From contig CANQOP010000012.1 in assembly GCA_947625485.1 (NCBI GenBank), positions 1 through 62,972 on the forward strand: a stretch of 62,972 bases of DNA, written 5' to 3'. The DNA comes from an uncultured Clostridia bacterium (GTDB taxonomy: Bacteria; Bacillota; Clostridia; Oscillospirales; Acutalibacteraceae). Below are positions 7,812 through 17,481 of this stretch, one piece after another. The notes under the pieces are model-generated. The model was not told where the DNA came from, made no database searches, and saw only the letters and a list, made by a program, of their open reading frames with translations. Position 1 is the first letter of the stretch; every line of letters begins with the position of its first letter. A program made the position numbers and the translations under genes.

Positions 7812-8752
7812 GCTTTAAGGCTGTAGATATTCACGACCGGGAAACCGAGCTTCCTATTCCGTCGTATATGACTGTTAATCGTGACGAGAACGTTCCCGCC
7901 GACGATATTTCCGTGAGCTTTCCTGTGATAAGAGATTTACCTGAGCTTTGTGAACTCACCGTGAGCGAGGACAACGAGATAATTTTTCACGGACAGATTG
8001 ACGAACAGCAGACTTTAGTGAGCGACGAAGCGGTAATGTCGCGCCTCGTGGCTCGCAGTATGGCGGCTGTCCTGCTCGATAACGAGAGCAAGCCCGTAAG
8101 CTACTACTGTCCCTCGACCTCAATAATTTTCTCGCGCCACCTTGAGCCGTTTGGAATTAATTCGTACAAGGGAAAGGAAACAGTGCTTAAAGAAACACTC
8201 AACATAATTAAGGGCATGACAGACTGGCAGGCGCTTTATAGCTTTTGTATGCGAGCTTACGGAAAGGCTCCTAGAGTTGAGTCCGACGGAACTGTCAACT
8301 TAAACGGTATTCAATGCGATAAAAGGATATATTTCTCGAATACTGACGGCACGGCATATATTTCTTTAAAAGAAAATAATAAACGTTGTAACACTCTTTC
8401 TGACGTATGGGTAAAGCTTTCCGCAGGAGACGGATATATTTTAAATATTGTGAATGAGGACGCGGGAAAGAAAAAAATCAAGCGCGAGAGGTATCTAGAC
8501 GCAACTAACTCATCCGTATCTCCTACTGTCGCGGAGACGATGATACGCAGCTCAGTCGATAATTCCTACGAGCTTATTGTGGTGAGCACAGAAAGACTAC
8601 TGAACGTTTTGGGAGCAAAGGCTGTTGTAGACGACCCGTATATCGGAAAAAGGGAAGACCTGTATGTAAGCAGTATTTACTATAATCTCACGCCTGACGG
8701 CGAGCGTACTACGGTCACTTTGAAAAGGAGAAACGAAAATGTGGATACTTAA
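7805..8752 (+). CDS. phage baseplate hub protein (gpD / XkdQ-like)
   Basis: 315 residues. The order after a LysM protein and before a spike protein is that of XkdP-XkdQ-XkdR. The N-terminal beta portion (VSFPVIRDLPELCELTVSEDNE) and the later SVDNSYELIVVSTERLLNVLG segment fit late-control gpD-like hub proteins, which form the central ring around the spike. Overlaps both neighbours by a few bases. No truncation is apparent, although it is toward the short end for the family. Confidence 0.75.
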   Translation: MLSFKAVDIHDRETELPIPSYMTVNRDENVPADDISVSFPVIRDLPELCELTVSEDNEIIFHGQIDEQQTLVSDEAVMSRLVARSMAAVLLDNESKPVSYYCPSTSIIFSRHLEPFGINSYKGKETVLKETLNIIKGMTDWQALYSFCMRAYGKAPRVESDGTVNLNGIQCDKRIYFSNTDGTAYISLKENNKRCNTLSDVWVKLSAGDGYILNIVNEDAGKKKIKRERYLDATNSSVSPTVAETMIRSSVDNSYELIVVSTERLLNVLGAKAVVDDPYIGKREDLYVSSIYYNLTPDGERTTVTLKRRNENVDT

Positions 8753-9074
8753 TTATGTTACTCAGAATTCCTTAACGTCGTCATCACCCGAGAAAGGACG
8801 CGTAAAGGGTTCAGTCGGCGGTAAGGTTGAGGTTGACGCGTCGAGCGACTTCGGTCAGATAAACGTCGTGTCCCCATACGGAATCGCGTATGTGCCGCCC
8901 GTTGGGGAGCAGTCTGTCGTTATTAATACAGACAGCGAAAGCTTCTGTCTTGGAACGGTGGCTCCAACAAAAAAGCTTCAGGCAGGAGAAATAATGCTGT
9001 ATTCGGCGGGCGGAGCTTCGATTGAACTGAAAAACGACGGAAATGTGTATATCAACGGAAAGAAGGTAAGTTGA
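8739..9074 (+). CDS. phage baseplate spike protein (gpV / gp45-like)
   Basis: 111 residues with AGGAGA about eight bases before ATG 8739. It has an OB-fold-like N-terminus (GRVKGSVGGKVEVDASSDFGQINVVSPYGIAYVPPVGEQ) followed by repetitive beta strands ending in IELKNDGNVYINGKKVS, which is the pattern of trimeric cell-puncturing spikes. Such spikes are found in contractile tails and in some short tails. No C-terminal HxH iron-binding tip is seen. Confidence 0.75.
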   Translation: MWILNYVTQNSLTSSSPEKGRVKGSVGGKVEVDASSDFGQINVVSPYGIAYVPPVGEQSVVINTDSESFCLGTVAPTKKLQAGEIMLYSAGGASIELKNDGNVYINGKKVS

Positions 9075-9424
9075 TGGACACTAAAATTGAATTAGGCGAT
9101 TTTATAGTTAGAATGAACGGTTTTGCGGAAACTGTCGATGGAGAAGAGCAGATAAAGCAGCAGATTTATTTTGCGGCGAATATACCTAAAGACAGTTTTA
9201 TTTATGACCGAAGCATGGGAGCTTTTTCAGGAAACATTGACACAAATTCCAAAAACGCAGAACGTACCGCCGAAACACTCATAAACGAGGGTCTGATAAA
9301 AACCGGAATTAAGGTGAATGTAAAAAAAATTGAAAAAAGAATCGGACAGACAGCGGTAATGCTTACCGCTGACGACGGTTTTAAAATAATAGACACAGAG
9401 GTGATAGTATATGACCGGCTATGA
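9074..9424 (+). CDS. probable baseplate wedge component (gp25/XkdS position)
   Basis: 116 residues. The ATG at 9074 shares its A with the TGA of the spike gene and has AGAAGG seven bases upstream; a TTG three bases earlier is less likely. It holds the place between spike and gpJ where gp25-like or XkdS-like wedge proteins are encoded. The segment FIYDRSMGAFSGNID followed by a helix (NAERTAETLINEGLI) and two strands fits that small fold. I do not recognise a diagnostic EPR-type motif, so the assignment is partly positional. Confidence 0.6.
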   Translation: MDTKIELGDFIVRMNGFAETVDGEEQIKQQIYFAANIPKDSFIYDRSMGAFSGNIDTNSKNAERTAETLINEGLIKTGIKVNVKKIEKRIGQTAVMLTADDGFKIIDTEVIVYDRL

Positions 9425-10478
9425 TGAAATACTTTCGAGAATGAAAGAGAAGTATACCGAGATTTCGGGTTATCAGGTACCTGAGCTTTCGGATATTGAT
9501 ATAAGAATGAAAGTGCTTGCGGGCGAGCTTTTTAACAGTGAGGTCAATCTCGAGTTTATTAAGCGGCAGATGTTCCCGAGTACCGCTACCTCGGAGTATC
9601 TCGACTTGCACGCTCGGGACAGAGGCTTGTCCCGAAAACAGGCGGTAAAGGCAAAGGGAGAGGTCAGATTCTACATAAGCGCGCCTATAGAAGAGAATAT
9701 AAGTATTCCTAAGGGTACTGTAGTTTCAACCGACGAGGGAAATAAACAGTACAGGTATCTGACCGAGGAAGCGGCAATTCTCACTTCGGGAAATACTCTT
9801 GTGAGCGTGAGCTGCGTGGCGGAGAAGGGCGGCTCTGAGTACAACGTCAAAGCAGAAAAGATATATACTATGGTTACTAATGTTGTAGGAATTGAGGGTG
9901 TTACAAATCCCGAGGCTTTCTCGGGCGGAGCAGACAGGGAGAGCGATGAAGAGCTGCGAAAGAGAATACTTAACTCGTATGTAACTATTTCCAACAGCAC
10001 AAATAAAGCCTATTACAAGCGGCTGGCTCTGTCGGTTGAAGGAGTTAAGTCGGCAAGCGTTCTCCCGAAGGTTCGGGGAGTGGGAACGGTTGACGTTTAC
10101 ATATGCGGAGACAGGATGAAAGCGACGACCGAGCTTGTGAAAAAGGTTCAGGCTGTAATGAATGAACAACGAGAGCTGAATGTGGACGTCAAGGTGTACG
10201 CCGCAGAAATTATTAACATAAATCTGGGTGTGAATATCGTCCTAAAGCAGGGCTACAGCGCGGATGCAGTCAAGGAAAATGTACGCAGGTCAGTCGAAGA
10301 ATATATAAGTATGCTCGACGTCGGCGAGGATGTTTACGAGAGCCATCTCGGAAAGGCTGTGCTAAGCGCCGAGGGCGTGTATAACTACAGCTGGCTCAGT
10401 ATGTATCCCAGCTATATTAATGTGGACGATAACTCGATTGCAGTTTTAGGAAGTATTATGATAGGAGTTGTAAGCTGA
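9411..10478 (+). CDS. phage baseplate J-like protein (gp47 / gpJ family)
   Basis: 355 residues, GAGGTGAT before ATG 9411, overlapping the upstream gene by 14 bp. Clear baseplate J layout: helical N-terminus with LHARDRGLSRKQAVKAKGEVRF, a beta region with IPKGTVVSTDEGNKQYRYLT, the SGGADRESDEELRKRI motif and a C-terminal VLPKVRGVGTVDVYI segment. It forms the wedges that surround the hub. The presence of a full gpJ strongly implies a real baseplate rather than a simple siphovirus tip. Confidence 0.92.
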   Translation: MTGYDEILSRMKEKYTEISGYQVPELSDIDIRMKVLAGELFNSEVNLEFIKRQMFPSTATSEYLDLHARDRGLSRKQAVKAKGEVRFYISAPIEENISIPKGTVVSTDEGNKQYRYLTEEAAILTSGNTLVSVSCVAEKGGSEYNVKAEKIYTMVTNVVGIEGVTNPEAFSGGADRESDEELRKRILNSYVTISNSTNKAYYKRLALSVEGVKSASVLPKVRGVGTVDVYICGDRMKATTELVKKVQAVMNEQRELNVDVKVYAAEIININLGVNIVLKQGYSADAVKENVRRSVEEYISMLDVGEDVYESHLGKAVLSAEGVYNYSWLSMYPSYINVDDNSIAVLGSIMIGVVS

Positions 10479-11044
10479 TGAGGGCGCTTGAGTCTATGAT
10501 AAAAAAGCTTGCGCCGCTGGGAATTTACGACACAAGAAATACAAGCAATATTTACGCAGAGCTTTCAGCCTATGCCGCGGCGATAGACAGCTACAGAGAC
10601 CTGCTTGACGAGGCACTGCGCGAATGTTTTATTTCGACCGCCGAGACCTTCGGACTCGAAATAAGAGAGAGGGTCGTAGGAGATGTGAGGAGCGATTGCA
10701 GCATAGAACAGAGACGGAATATGCTTAGTACGCGCGCCTCGCTCGGTGAAACGGACTATAATCTCGCAGGCTTCGATAAATTTATGGATAGCTTCGGCGT
10801 GCAGGATTATACTCTAAGCGAATCCCCGAGTACGCAGTCGGTAACTGTAACTATAACGGGCGATTATCCTGGCAATACGGAATCGTGGATAAAAAACCAG
10901 ATTGAGCTGATTTTACCCGCACATCTTAATATGAATGTGTATTCAGGAGGACTCAGATGGTCGGCAATTGATAACAATAACGATACGTATACGGCGTTTG
11001 ATAGCAAGAACTATACTTGGGAACAGCTTAATACTCAAAAATAA
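10478..11044 (+). CDS. phage tail protein I / YmfQ-like baseplate protein
   Basis: 188 residues, ATG overlapping the gpJ stop by one base. It follows gpJ as gpI or YmfQ (DUF2313) does. It has the characteristic N-terminal helical segment (MIKKLAPLGIYDTRNTSNIY), a helix with ETFGLEIRERVVGDVRSD and a central beta portion. It attaches wedges and fibres at the baseplate edge. The last ~25 residues (DNNNDTYTAFDSKNYTWEQL) are probably a flexible tail. Confidence 0.8.
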   Translation: MRALESMIKKLAPLGIYDTRNTSNIYAELSAYAAAIDSYRDLLDEALRECFISTAETFGLEIRERVVGDVRSDCSIEQRRNMLSTRASLGETDYNLAGFDKFMDSFGVQDYTLSESPSTQSVTVTITGDYPGNTESWIKNQIELILPAHLNMNVYSGGLRWSAIDNNNDTYTAFDSKNYTWEQLNTQK

Positions 11045-11055
11045 GGGAGAGAAAA

Positions 11056-11517
11056 ATGGCATCAACTAATAAAACTCCTCTGGGACTCAACCAGTGGATT
11101 GAAACGGACAGACCAAAACGCTCGGATTTCGTGAACGATAACGCTATTATAGACATGGTTATCGGAGCGCATATTTCCGACGAGGATAAGCACCTAACAT
11201 CGTTTGATGAGAAGCTCAGGGTTTCCGAGCCGTTTAAAATCAGGACTGTTTTCGGCACGGGAACATCGTCAACTCTGTTTCGTCTGAACTTCGAGCCGAA
11301 ACTGGTAATCGTGTTCAGAAAGGACAGCGCGCCCGTTGAGTACACTGGCGGCTATATGAAGATTAACGCCGCTATAGCTACAGACACGGGTACGAGCGGC
11401 GGAATACTAATATCAGGCGACTGCGTGAATCTGCAACAGAGCACGACAGCGGTGAACGGTGTGCTCTTTAACCTTAATCAGGAACTTTCTGAGTATATAC
11501 TTGTGGCGTTCAGATAA
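11056..11517 (+). CDS. tail fibre / collar-type receptor-binding protein
   Basis: 153 residues with GGGAGA at 11044-11049. The N-terminal 50 residues (LGLNQWIETDRPKRSDFVNDNAIIDMVIG) are typical of short fibre proteins that attach to the baseplate; the rest is a compact beta domain. It is the last gene of the structural operon. It is short for a fibre and has no visible chaperone partner. Contact with the host surface is inferred from its place and fold type. Confidence 0.65.
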   Translation: MASTNKTPLGLNQWIETDRPKRSDFVNDNAIIDMVIGAHISDEDKHLTSFDEKLRVSEPFKIRTVFGTGTSSTLFRLNFEPKLVIVFRKDSAPVEYTGGYMKINAAIATDTGTSGGILISGDCVNLQQSTTAVNGVLFNLNQELSEYILVAFR

Positions 11518-11585
11518 TAGGATAAACCTTTTAAGTGAAGCGTAAAAATTAACATTTAAGATATACTCACACAAGGAATGGTAAG

Positions 11586-11622
11586 CCCTCCTATGGCAGT
11601 ATTTATTTCTGCCGTAGGAGGG
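11586..11622 (+). terminator. hairpin at the end of the phage operon
   Basis: A 14-bp stem (CCCTCCTATGGCAG with CTGCCGTAGGAGGG, one wobble) and nine-base loop lie 69 bp after the last phage gene. The following bases are only moderately T-rich (TGTCCTGTTTTA), so termination strength is uncertain. Confidence 0.6.
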
Positions 11623-11696
11623 TGTCCTGTTTTATGGAGAGATGTGAGTTAAAAAGAAATCATTTTTTATTATAAAATTATAAAATAAATAAAATG

Positions 11697-11727
11697 AAAA
11701 ACGACCTTCCTTACGGAGGGTCGTTTT
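11697..11727. terminator. bidirectional terminator between convergent units
   Basis: The stem AAAAACGACCTTCC / GGAGGGTCGTTTT with a TTAC loop has T runs on both strands. It serves the leftward gene at 11745 and backs up the phage-operon hairpin on the plus strand. Confidence 0.75.
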
Positions 11728-11744
11728 GTAAGTTTTATGTTTTA

Positions 11745-12629
11745 TCAGTGTCTGGGTTTATAGTGCCGCGCTCCGCGCCCGTTTGCATTCTTAGGAATGT
11801 AAACCTCGTCGGTGTCGTATTTGCTGCGTTCTTTTACCTGCCTTTGCTGTCTCCTTGTCGGAGGCTGTTGCGCGCGTGCCGGAGACGGAGCTCTTCGGGG
11901 AGCCGGTCCTCCGACTGACGCTCTCTGCGGAGCAGGTCTGCCGCCGCGCGGCGGCTCTCTGTGATTTCCGCCGCGTCCGTTCCCGTTTTTTAGTTGCCTT
12001 TTCCTTCTTACAGATCTCACAATCAGCGTAATTATAATAATTGCCGCGGCTACCTCTAGAGCAATACCCGTGTAAAGTATCCACATACCGTTGTCGCCGT
12101 CGTCATCATTATTCTTAATAAAACCGAAGTCATCAACACTGCCGTCGTCTGCATCGGCGTTATTGAGCTCCTCGGCAATCCTTTTCCAGTCCTTTTTCTT
12201 AAGAGTGTCGGTATCCACCTTGCGGTCGTCTACATTGTAAACCGGAGATGTGGGCGCCTTGGTAGGGGATGAGAGAGCCGAACTCTTACTCGAGTAATAA
12301 TTTGAATTGTTGCTGACGTAGCTGCTTTGGCTCGAACTGTTATATTGAGGGGCTTGTGTAGGAGCCTGGGTAGCAGGAGGGTTCGTTACGGGAGCCTTTG
12401 TTGCGGGAGGTTTGGTTACGGGCGGCTGCGTTGCAGGAGGTTGAGTAGTCGCTCTCGTAGGAGGCTCGGTCGCCGGCTGAGTAGTCGGTGTTTCGGTAGT
12501 AACAATCTGAGACTGAGAGGAAGTTGCGTCTCCTCCGTCGTCCGGTTCAGCAAATGCATTTATTGTGCAAAGAGAGATGCATAGAATCAATAAAAATATG
12601 ACACAAGCAATTCTTAGCGTCCTTTTCAT
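11745..12629 (-). CDS. Thr/Pro-stalked single-pass membrane protein, unknown function
   Basis: 294 residues. Two adjacent ATG codons occur (12632, 12629); the second has AGGAAG seven bases upstream. Layout: Sec signal peptide (about 1-26), a Thr/Pro stalk of repeated TQPPATQPP-like units (about 40-100), a Ser/Asn segment, a short acidic patch (NNDDDGDNG), one membrane helix (WILYTGIALEVAAAIIIITL) and an Arg/Pro/Gly-rich cytoplasmic tail. It sits directly downstream of a PrsA-like lipoprotein in the same direction. The stalk suggests display of something across the cell wall; no enzymatic domain is seen and I cannot name a family. Confidence 0.75.
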   Translation of the reverse strand: MKRTLRIACVIFLLILCISLCTINAFAEPDDGGDATSSQSQIVTTETPTTQPATEPPTRATTQPPATQPPVTKPPATKAPVTNPPATQAPTQAPQYNSSSQSSYVSNNSNYYSSKSSALSSPTKAPTSPVYNVDDRKVDTDTLKKKDWKRIAEELNNADADDGSVDDFGFIKNNDDDGDNGMWILYTGIALEVAAAIIIITLIVRSVRRKRQLKNGNGRGGNHREPPRGGRPAPQRASVGGPAPRRAPSPARAQQPPTRRQQRQVKERSKYDTDEVYIPKNANGRGARHYKPRH

Positions 12630-12677
12630 CATTGCACTTCCTTCCAAATTTCCTTATTTTTTCCTGTTATTTTCCTA

Positions 12678-13892
12678 TTATTTGTCAGAACTGCCGCCTT
12701 TGTCAGCGGTCGTTGCGGCTTCCGTAGTTTCCTCTTTAACGAAGAACATACCTGAGTCGTATCTTCCGACTGCGCCGTCGTTTACTTTTAGTGCGCCGTT
12801 CTTCTTGAGCTTCTCGGCTGTTTTCTCAAGTAAATCTGTAAGGTCGTCATTTTTCATATCGGAGAGAACTGTCGCGCGGTTGTCCTTAACGTGCTTTTCG
12901 GATGAGCCTTTTATGTCGTTTTTGAGTATGATGTAAGCGCTTGGGCTGTCGCCGTCCTCGCCTACTGTAATTACGGTAGACTTGTTGTTGTCAAGTTTCT
13001 TTAACGCCTTGTAGATGTCGGCATTATCGGTTTTGAGCGATTCTTTAGAATTTACGGAGTCGGTTGTAACGGAGTTTGCCTCTACATTATAATCCTTCTG
13101 AATCTTTTTGGAAACCTTATCGAAGGTTGAAGAGCCGTTTGAAAGCTGTTCTGCAAGAGCCTCAAGCTCAGATTTAATTTTCTCAATCTTTTTTGCGCCG
13201 AACTTCTTGGAGGTTGAATTGCCGTCTTTGTCTGTAGATGATGTGTAGAGGTTAACGGGGATTGAGCTGTAGCTTAAATAGTTTTTAATAACAAAGTCGT
13301 TGAGTTGTTCGTCGGAAACTTCCTCGAGACCGCCCTTGTCGTAGAGCTTACCGAAAAGAGCGTTCTGCTTTACGTTCGCAATGTATGAGGAGAGCGCGAA
13401 GCTTTCAAAAGAAATGCCGTAAGGAGTAAGCTCGTCTTTCATCGGGCTTACATATCCGTAGGAGGCATAGGGTCCTACATCCCAGCTGTCCTGAGCAGTC
13501 TTATTAGCATTTTTAATCTGAGCCTCGTCTACAGTAGCACCGTCTTTAGCCACAAGATAGTCAAGCGCGATTATATTCATCATAATTTTGTCTGCCTCGG
13601 TTTTAATCCAATCCTTGGCTATCGCTTTGTTGCCGTCGTCGTCCTTGATTTCAAGGTCCGTAAACGGCTCGTTTTCCTTGTAACCCTTAGCTTTCTCTGC
13701 GTAGGTTTTCGCACTGTTATATGCCTGATAGAGCGAATAGATATATACACCGATATCGTACTGCTCCGAAAGAGTGCTGTCGTCATATTTGTAGCCCCAA
13801 TCCTTTGTGAGACTGATTGGAGTACAGCTTGCCGCTGAAATTACAATAAGAATTGTAAGCACTGCGGCGATTACTTTCTGAAATGGTTTCAT
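12678..13892 (-). CDS. PrsA/SurA-like foldase lipoprotein
   Basis: 404 residues with a lipoprotein signal peptide (lipobox ending SAASC at about residue 23). The mature part is helical and Lys/Asp-rich, with the SurA-N-type extended helices, a central region (DKVSKKIQKDYNVEANSVTTD) and a Thr/Ala-rich end. It would be an extracytoplasmic chaperone anchored to the membrane. The position after mfd, in a glmU-prs-pth-mfd cluster, is where Clostridia often carry a peptidylprolyl isomerase-type gene. Whether the isomerase domain is active cannot be judged from the sequence. Confidence 0.65.
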   Translation of the reverse strand: MKPFQKVIAAVLTILIVISAASCTPISLTKDWGYKYDDSTLSEQYDIGVYIYSLYQAYNSAKTYAEKAKGYKENEPFTDLEIKDDDGNKAIAKDWIKTEADKIMMNIIALDYLVAKDGATVDEAQIKNANKTAQDSWDVGPYASYGYVSPMKDELTPYGISFESFALSSYIANVKQNALFGKLYDKGGLEEVSDEQLNDFVIKNYLSYSSIPVNLYTSSTDKDGNSTSKKFGAKKIEKIKSELEALAEQLSNGSSTFDKVSKKIQKDYNVEANSVTTDSVNSKESLKTDNADIYKALKKLDNNKSTVITVGEDGDSPSAYIILKNDIKGSSEKHVKDNRATVLSDMKNDDLTDLLEKTAEKLKKNGALKVNDGAVGRYDSGMFFVKEETTEAATTADKGGSSDK

Positions 13893-14025
13893 TTTTTATT
13901 ACCGTCCTATCTGAAAAATAGTGTACGTACCACCGTACATTCTAAATCATTATACATTAAAAACTGATAAAAGTAAATAATTTTCGGCAAATTTGTGCTG
14001 AATTATCAGTAACATTTTTGACAAT

Positions 14026-17000
14026 TTATTGTAACCTTGCGCAGGTCGCCTTTAAAACCTCCATAATGGGCATACCTTTGGGGAATTTTACCGAAATAAA
14101 CGGCTTTGCTCCCGCGTTGACAGATGCCTGTCTGCCGAGAGAGCGGAGCACCTTATCCGTGCCCTCGTTTTGGAGACTTTTTACATAGAGGAGCAGTGCA
14201 GTGTCGCTCTGGCGGATTTCGTAGATACCGAGAGAGTTTGCGGTGTTTCGTATCAGCGCAATATCTATAAGCCCCAAAACCTCCTGCGGAATTTCTCCGA
14301 AACGGTCTCTTAATTCGTCCTTGACGTCTTCACTGTCCGCGACGGTTCGTATATCCGCTATACGCCGATATACGTCGATTCGCTGAGAGGTATTGCCGAT
14401 GTATTTATCCGGGATATGAGCCTCGACGTTTACGTCGATGAGACAGTCTATTTCCGAGGAAATATTTTCCTCACCCTTTTCTTCTCTTACCGCCTCTGCC
14501 AGAAGTTTGAGATACATATCATAGCCGACGTTTTCCATATGTCCGTGTTGCTGAGCGCCCAGTATATTTCCCGCGCCTCTAAGCTCAAGGTCGCGCATAG
14601 CGATTTTAAAGCCGGAGCCGAATTCCGTAAATTCTTTTATAGCATTAAGACGTTTTGCGGAAATCTCTGTGAGTATTTTGTGCGGAGGATAAGTGAGGTA
14701 TGCGTAAGCGCGCCTGTTGGAGCGTCCCACTCTGCCGCGAAGCTGATGAAGCTGGGAAAGCCCCATTTTGTCGGCGTTTTCTATTATAAGCGTGTTGGCG
14801 TTCGGAAGGTCGACGCCTGTTTCTATTATTGTCGTACATACGAGCACGTTGATTTCCTGCTCGAGCATCTGACGCCAGATTGAGGAGAGCATATTCTCGT
14901 CCATCTTGCCGTGAGCAACCGCTATTTTTGCGTCGGGCACGGCTTCTCGTATTGCGGCCGCCTTCGCTTCAATCGTGTCTGTGCGGTTGTAGAGATAAAA
15001 AACCTGACCGCCGCGTCTGATTTCCTTTCGGATTGCCTCGTTAATAACGGCGTTGTCGTGCTCAAGCACATAGGTCTGTACGGGGTATCTGTCCTGAGGA
15101 GCTTCCTCGAGAACGGACATATCGCGTATGCCGCTCATAGCCATATTGAGCGTTCGCGGTATAGGGGTAGCGGATAACGTCAGCACGTCGATATTTTTCC
15201 TTAGCTCCTTGAAACGCTCCTTCTGCTTTACGCCGAAACGCTGTTCCTCGTCAATAATCGCAAGCCCGAGGTCGTGAAAAATCACGTCTTTTTGCACGAG
15301 CCTGTGCGTACCGATAACCATATCTATTTCGCCCGAGCGGATTTTTTCAATGATTTCCCTCTGCTGCTTTGGATTTCTGAAACGCGAAAGCAGTTCTACC
15401 TTTATCGGATAACCCTCGAAGCGGCGCAGTACCGTCTGGTAATGCTGCCACGCGAGAATGGTAGTGGGGCAGAGAAGAGCGCACTGTTTCGAGTCGCTTA
15501 TACAGCGGAAAGCAGCCCTTAGCGCGACCTCCGTTTTGCCGAAGCCTACGTCGCCGCAAAGAAGTCTGTCCATAGGCTGTATTCGTGTCATATCGCGCCG
15601 TATTTCATCGGCGCAGCGCAGTTGGTCTGCGGTTTCCTCATATTCAAATTTGACCTCGAAATCTCTCTGCCACGGCGTGTCGTCCGAAAAAGCAAAGCCT
15701 TTTGAGCGCATACGCTGAGCGTAAAGCTCCGTGAGTTCTTTTGCAATATCCTTGACGGAGCTTTTTACGCGGCTCTTTGTTTTCTGCCATTCGGTACTGC
15801 CGAGACGGTTGAGCTTAACGCGGCTGTCCTCGCGCGGACCTATATATTTCGCGACGAGGTCGAGCTGAGTAACGGGCACATACAGAACATCGCCTTTCGC
15901 GTACTCAATCCGTATATAATCCTTCGTCACGCCCTGAACGTTCATTTTTTGTATGCCGCCGAAAATTCCGATTCCGTGTGTGCTGTGCACAACGTAGTCT
16001 CCCTTATTAAGCTCCGAAAGACTGTATATTTCCTGTCCGTTTTTAGACCGTGAGCGCCTGCTTTTTTTAGGCTTATAGCTGTTTGAAAGTCCCTGACTTA
16101 TGAGAGCAAACTTTATTTCGGGAAATTCAAAGCCCGCTGATAAAGCTCCCGGCATAATATACAGACCCCTTTCGGGGAGGCTTTCAATATCCGTGATAAG
16201 CTGTGCGGGGTAATTTTCTTTCTCAAGATTATCCGCAAGGTTTTTTGCGCTTTTTTCAGTTCCCGCAAGGACGACAAGAGTGTACCCCGTCTCGGCGTAA
16301 TTGTCCAAATCGTCAGTGAGATATTTTATGGAGCCGTTCCATAGACCGAGTTGTTTTACGGAAAACGAGACCAGCTCTGTAAGCGGAAAATCGTAGCTCG
16401 CGCTTGCAAACAAATCCATATATAATGCAGGAAAATTATGGATTAATTCCATACAGGAATTAAAATCACGCGAGTAGGTCTCGAAACCTCTGCAAAGCGT
16501 GCCGTCCTTAAAGTAGTCTGCGAGACTGTCGTTAAACTGGAACTCAAGCGCCTTTGCACGTTCCTTGATATTTCCGTATTCGCTGACGAACACGAGCCCG
16601 TTTTTGTCAATATAGTCCAAAAGCGTCGCGGGTTTTTCGTACACAACGCCGATAAACTTATCTATTGAGGAAATGCTCACGCCGGCTCTGATTTTGTCTG
16701 CCTCGCTTAAAATCAGCTCTTTCGCTGTATGCTGATTCTTTCCGCGCAGGAGATTAGCCTTTTTTACGATTTTATCCGCAAGCTCCTCGTTATCCTCTAT
16801 AATAATCTCCGCAGACGGGGTGAGTATGATTTCTTCGGCTTTCCCGATTCTGCGCTGAGTTTCAACGTCAAAGTAGTTTAGGTCGGTTATTTCGTCGCCC
16901 CAGAACTCGGCTCGTACGGGGTTCTCCGCGTCAGGCATAAAAAAGTCCAAAATTCCGCCTCTGAGCGAAAACTGACCTTTTCCGTCAACCTGGTCAAAGC

Positions 17001-17481
17001 GCTGATATCCGAGCAGGGTAAGAGTGCGCACGCACTTTTCCGTGGAAATTTCCGTTCCTGCCTTTATATTCAGAATTGCATTTCTCAGGCTCTCCTTAGG
17101 GATTGTATACTGCGCCGCCGCGTCCATACACGCGACAACTACATCATATTCACCGCTAATCATTTTATAAAGTACGTTAAGGCGCTGGTGCTCAAAATCG
17201 CGCGATTTACCGCTCACCTCGCGAAAGATAAAGTCGCGTGCCGGGTAGAAAAGCGCGCGCAGTCCCATAGAGCATAAGTCGTTTACGAGAGTCTGCGCCT
17301 TTTGCTCGTCGGGCGCAGCACAAAAGGCTCTGACGTTTCTTAAACGGCAGAGCGCGTAAATTATATTTGCCTTGTGAATTTCCGTAAGACCTGTGGCGCA
17401 GACGCTCGCGCCGGGTCTGAGCGCTTTGTCAATCGTCCTGAAGCTGTCGGAACGGTTGAGAATATCAGTAAGAAATTTCAT
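14026..17481 (-). CDS. mfd: transcription-repair coupling factor Mfd
   Basis: 1151 residues, normal length. It releases RNA polymerase stalled at lesions and recruits UvrA. Visible in order: UvrB-like N-terminal modules; the CarD-like polymerase-interaction domain from about 489 ([19 protein letters not shown]); the translocase with Walker [14 protein letters not shown] near 644 and Walker [10 protein letters not shown] near 744; motif [17 protein letters not shown]; motif VI around [16 protein letters not shown]; and the C-terminal TRCF domain. The start codon ATG overlaps the stop of pth by one base, so the two are translationally coupled. Confidence 0.97.
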   Translation of the reverse strand: MKFLTDILNRSDSFRTIDKALRPGASVCATGLTEIHKANIIYALCRLRNVRAFCAAPDEQKAQTLVNDLCSMGLRALFYPARDFIFREVSGKSRDFEHQRLNVLYKMISGEYDVVVACMDAAAQYTIPKESLRNAILNIKAGTEISTEKCVRTLTLLGYQRFDQVDGKGQFSLRGGILDFFMPDAENPVRAEFWGDEITDLNYFDVETQRRIGKAEEIILTPSAEIIIEDNEELADKIVKKANLLRGKNQHTAKELILSEADKIRAGVSISSIDKFIGVVYEKPATLLDYIDKNGLVFVSEYGNIKERAKALEFQFNDSLADYFKDGTLCRGFETYSRDFNSCMELIHNFPALYMDLFASASYDFPLTELVSFSVKQLGLWNGSIKYLTDDLDNYAETGYTLVVLAGTEKSAKNLADNLEKENYPAQLITDIESLPERGLYIMPGALSAGFEFPEIKFALISQGLSNSYKPKKSRRSRSKNGQEIYSLSELNKGDYVVHSTHGIGIFGGIQKMNVQGVTKDYIRIEYAKGDVLYVPVTQLDLVAKYIGPREDSRVKLNRLGSTEWQKTKSRVKSSVKDIAKELTELYAQRMRSKGFAFSDDTPWQRDFEVKFEYEETADQLRCADEIRRDMTRIQPMDRLLCGDVGFGKTEVALRAAFRCISDSKQCALLCPTTILAWQHYQTVLRRFEGYPIKVELLSRFRNPKQQREIIEKIRSGEIDMVIGTHRLVQKDVIFHDLGLAIIDEEQRFGVKQKERFKELRKNIDVLTLSATPIPRTLNMAMSGIRDMSVLEEAPQDRYPVQTYVLEHDNAVINEAIRKEIRRGGQVFYLYNRTDTIEAKAAAIREAVPDAKIAVAHGKMDENMLSSIWRQMLEQEINVLVCTTIIETGVDLPNANTLIIENADKMGLSQLHQLRGRVGRSNRRAYAYLTYPPHKILTEISAKRLNAIKEFTEFGSGFKIAMRDLELRGAGNILGAQQHGHMENVGYDMYLKLLAEAVREEKGEENISSEIDCLIDVNVEAHIPDKYIGNTSQRIDVYRRIADIRTVADSEDVKDELRDRFGEIPQEVLGLIDIALIRNTANSLGIYEIRQSDTALLLYVKSLQNEGTDKVLRSLGRQASVNAGAKPFISVKFPKGMPIMEVLKATCARLQ

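Noticed and set aside
1..11700. Phage attachment sites at the tRNA genes
   Set aside because: No copy of a tRNA 3' end was found near the right end of the module, and the tRNA 3' ends point away from it; no integrase is present.
12327..12584. Arg/Ser/Leu-rich plus-strand frame
   Set aside because: Antisense of the Thr/Pro stalk repeat of the membrane protein.
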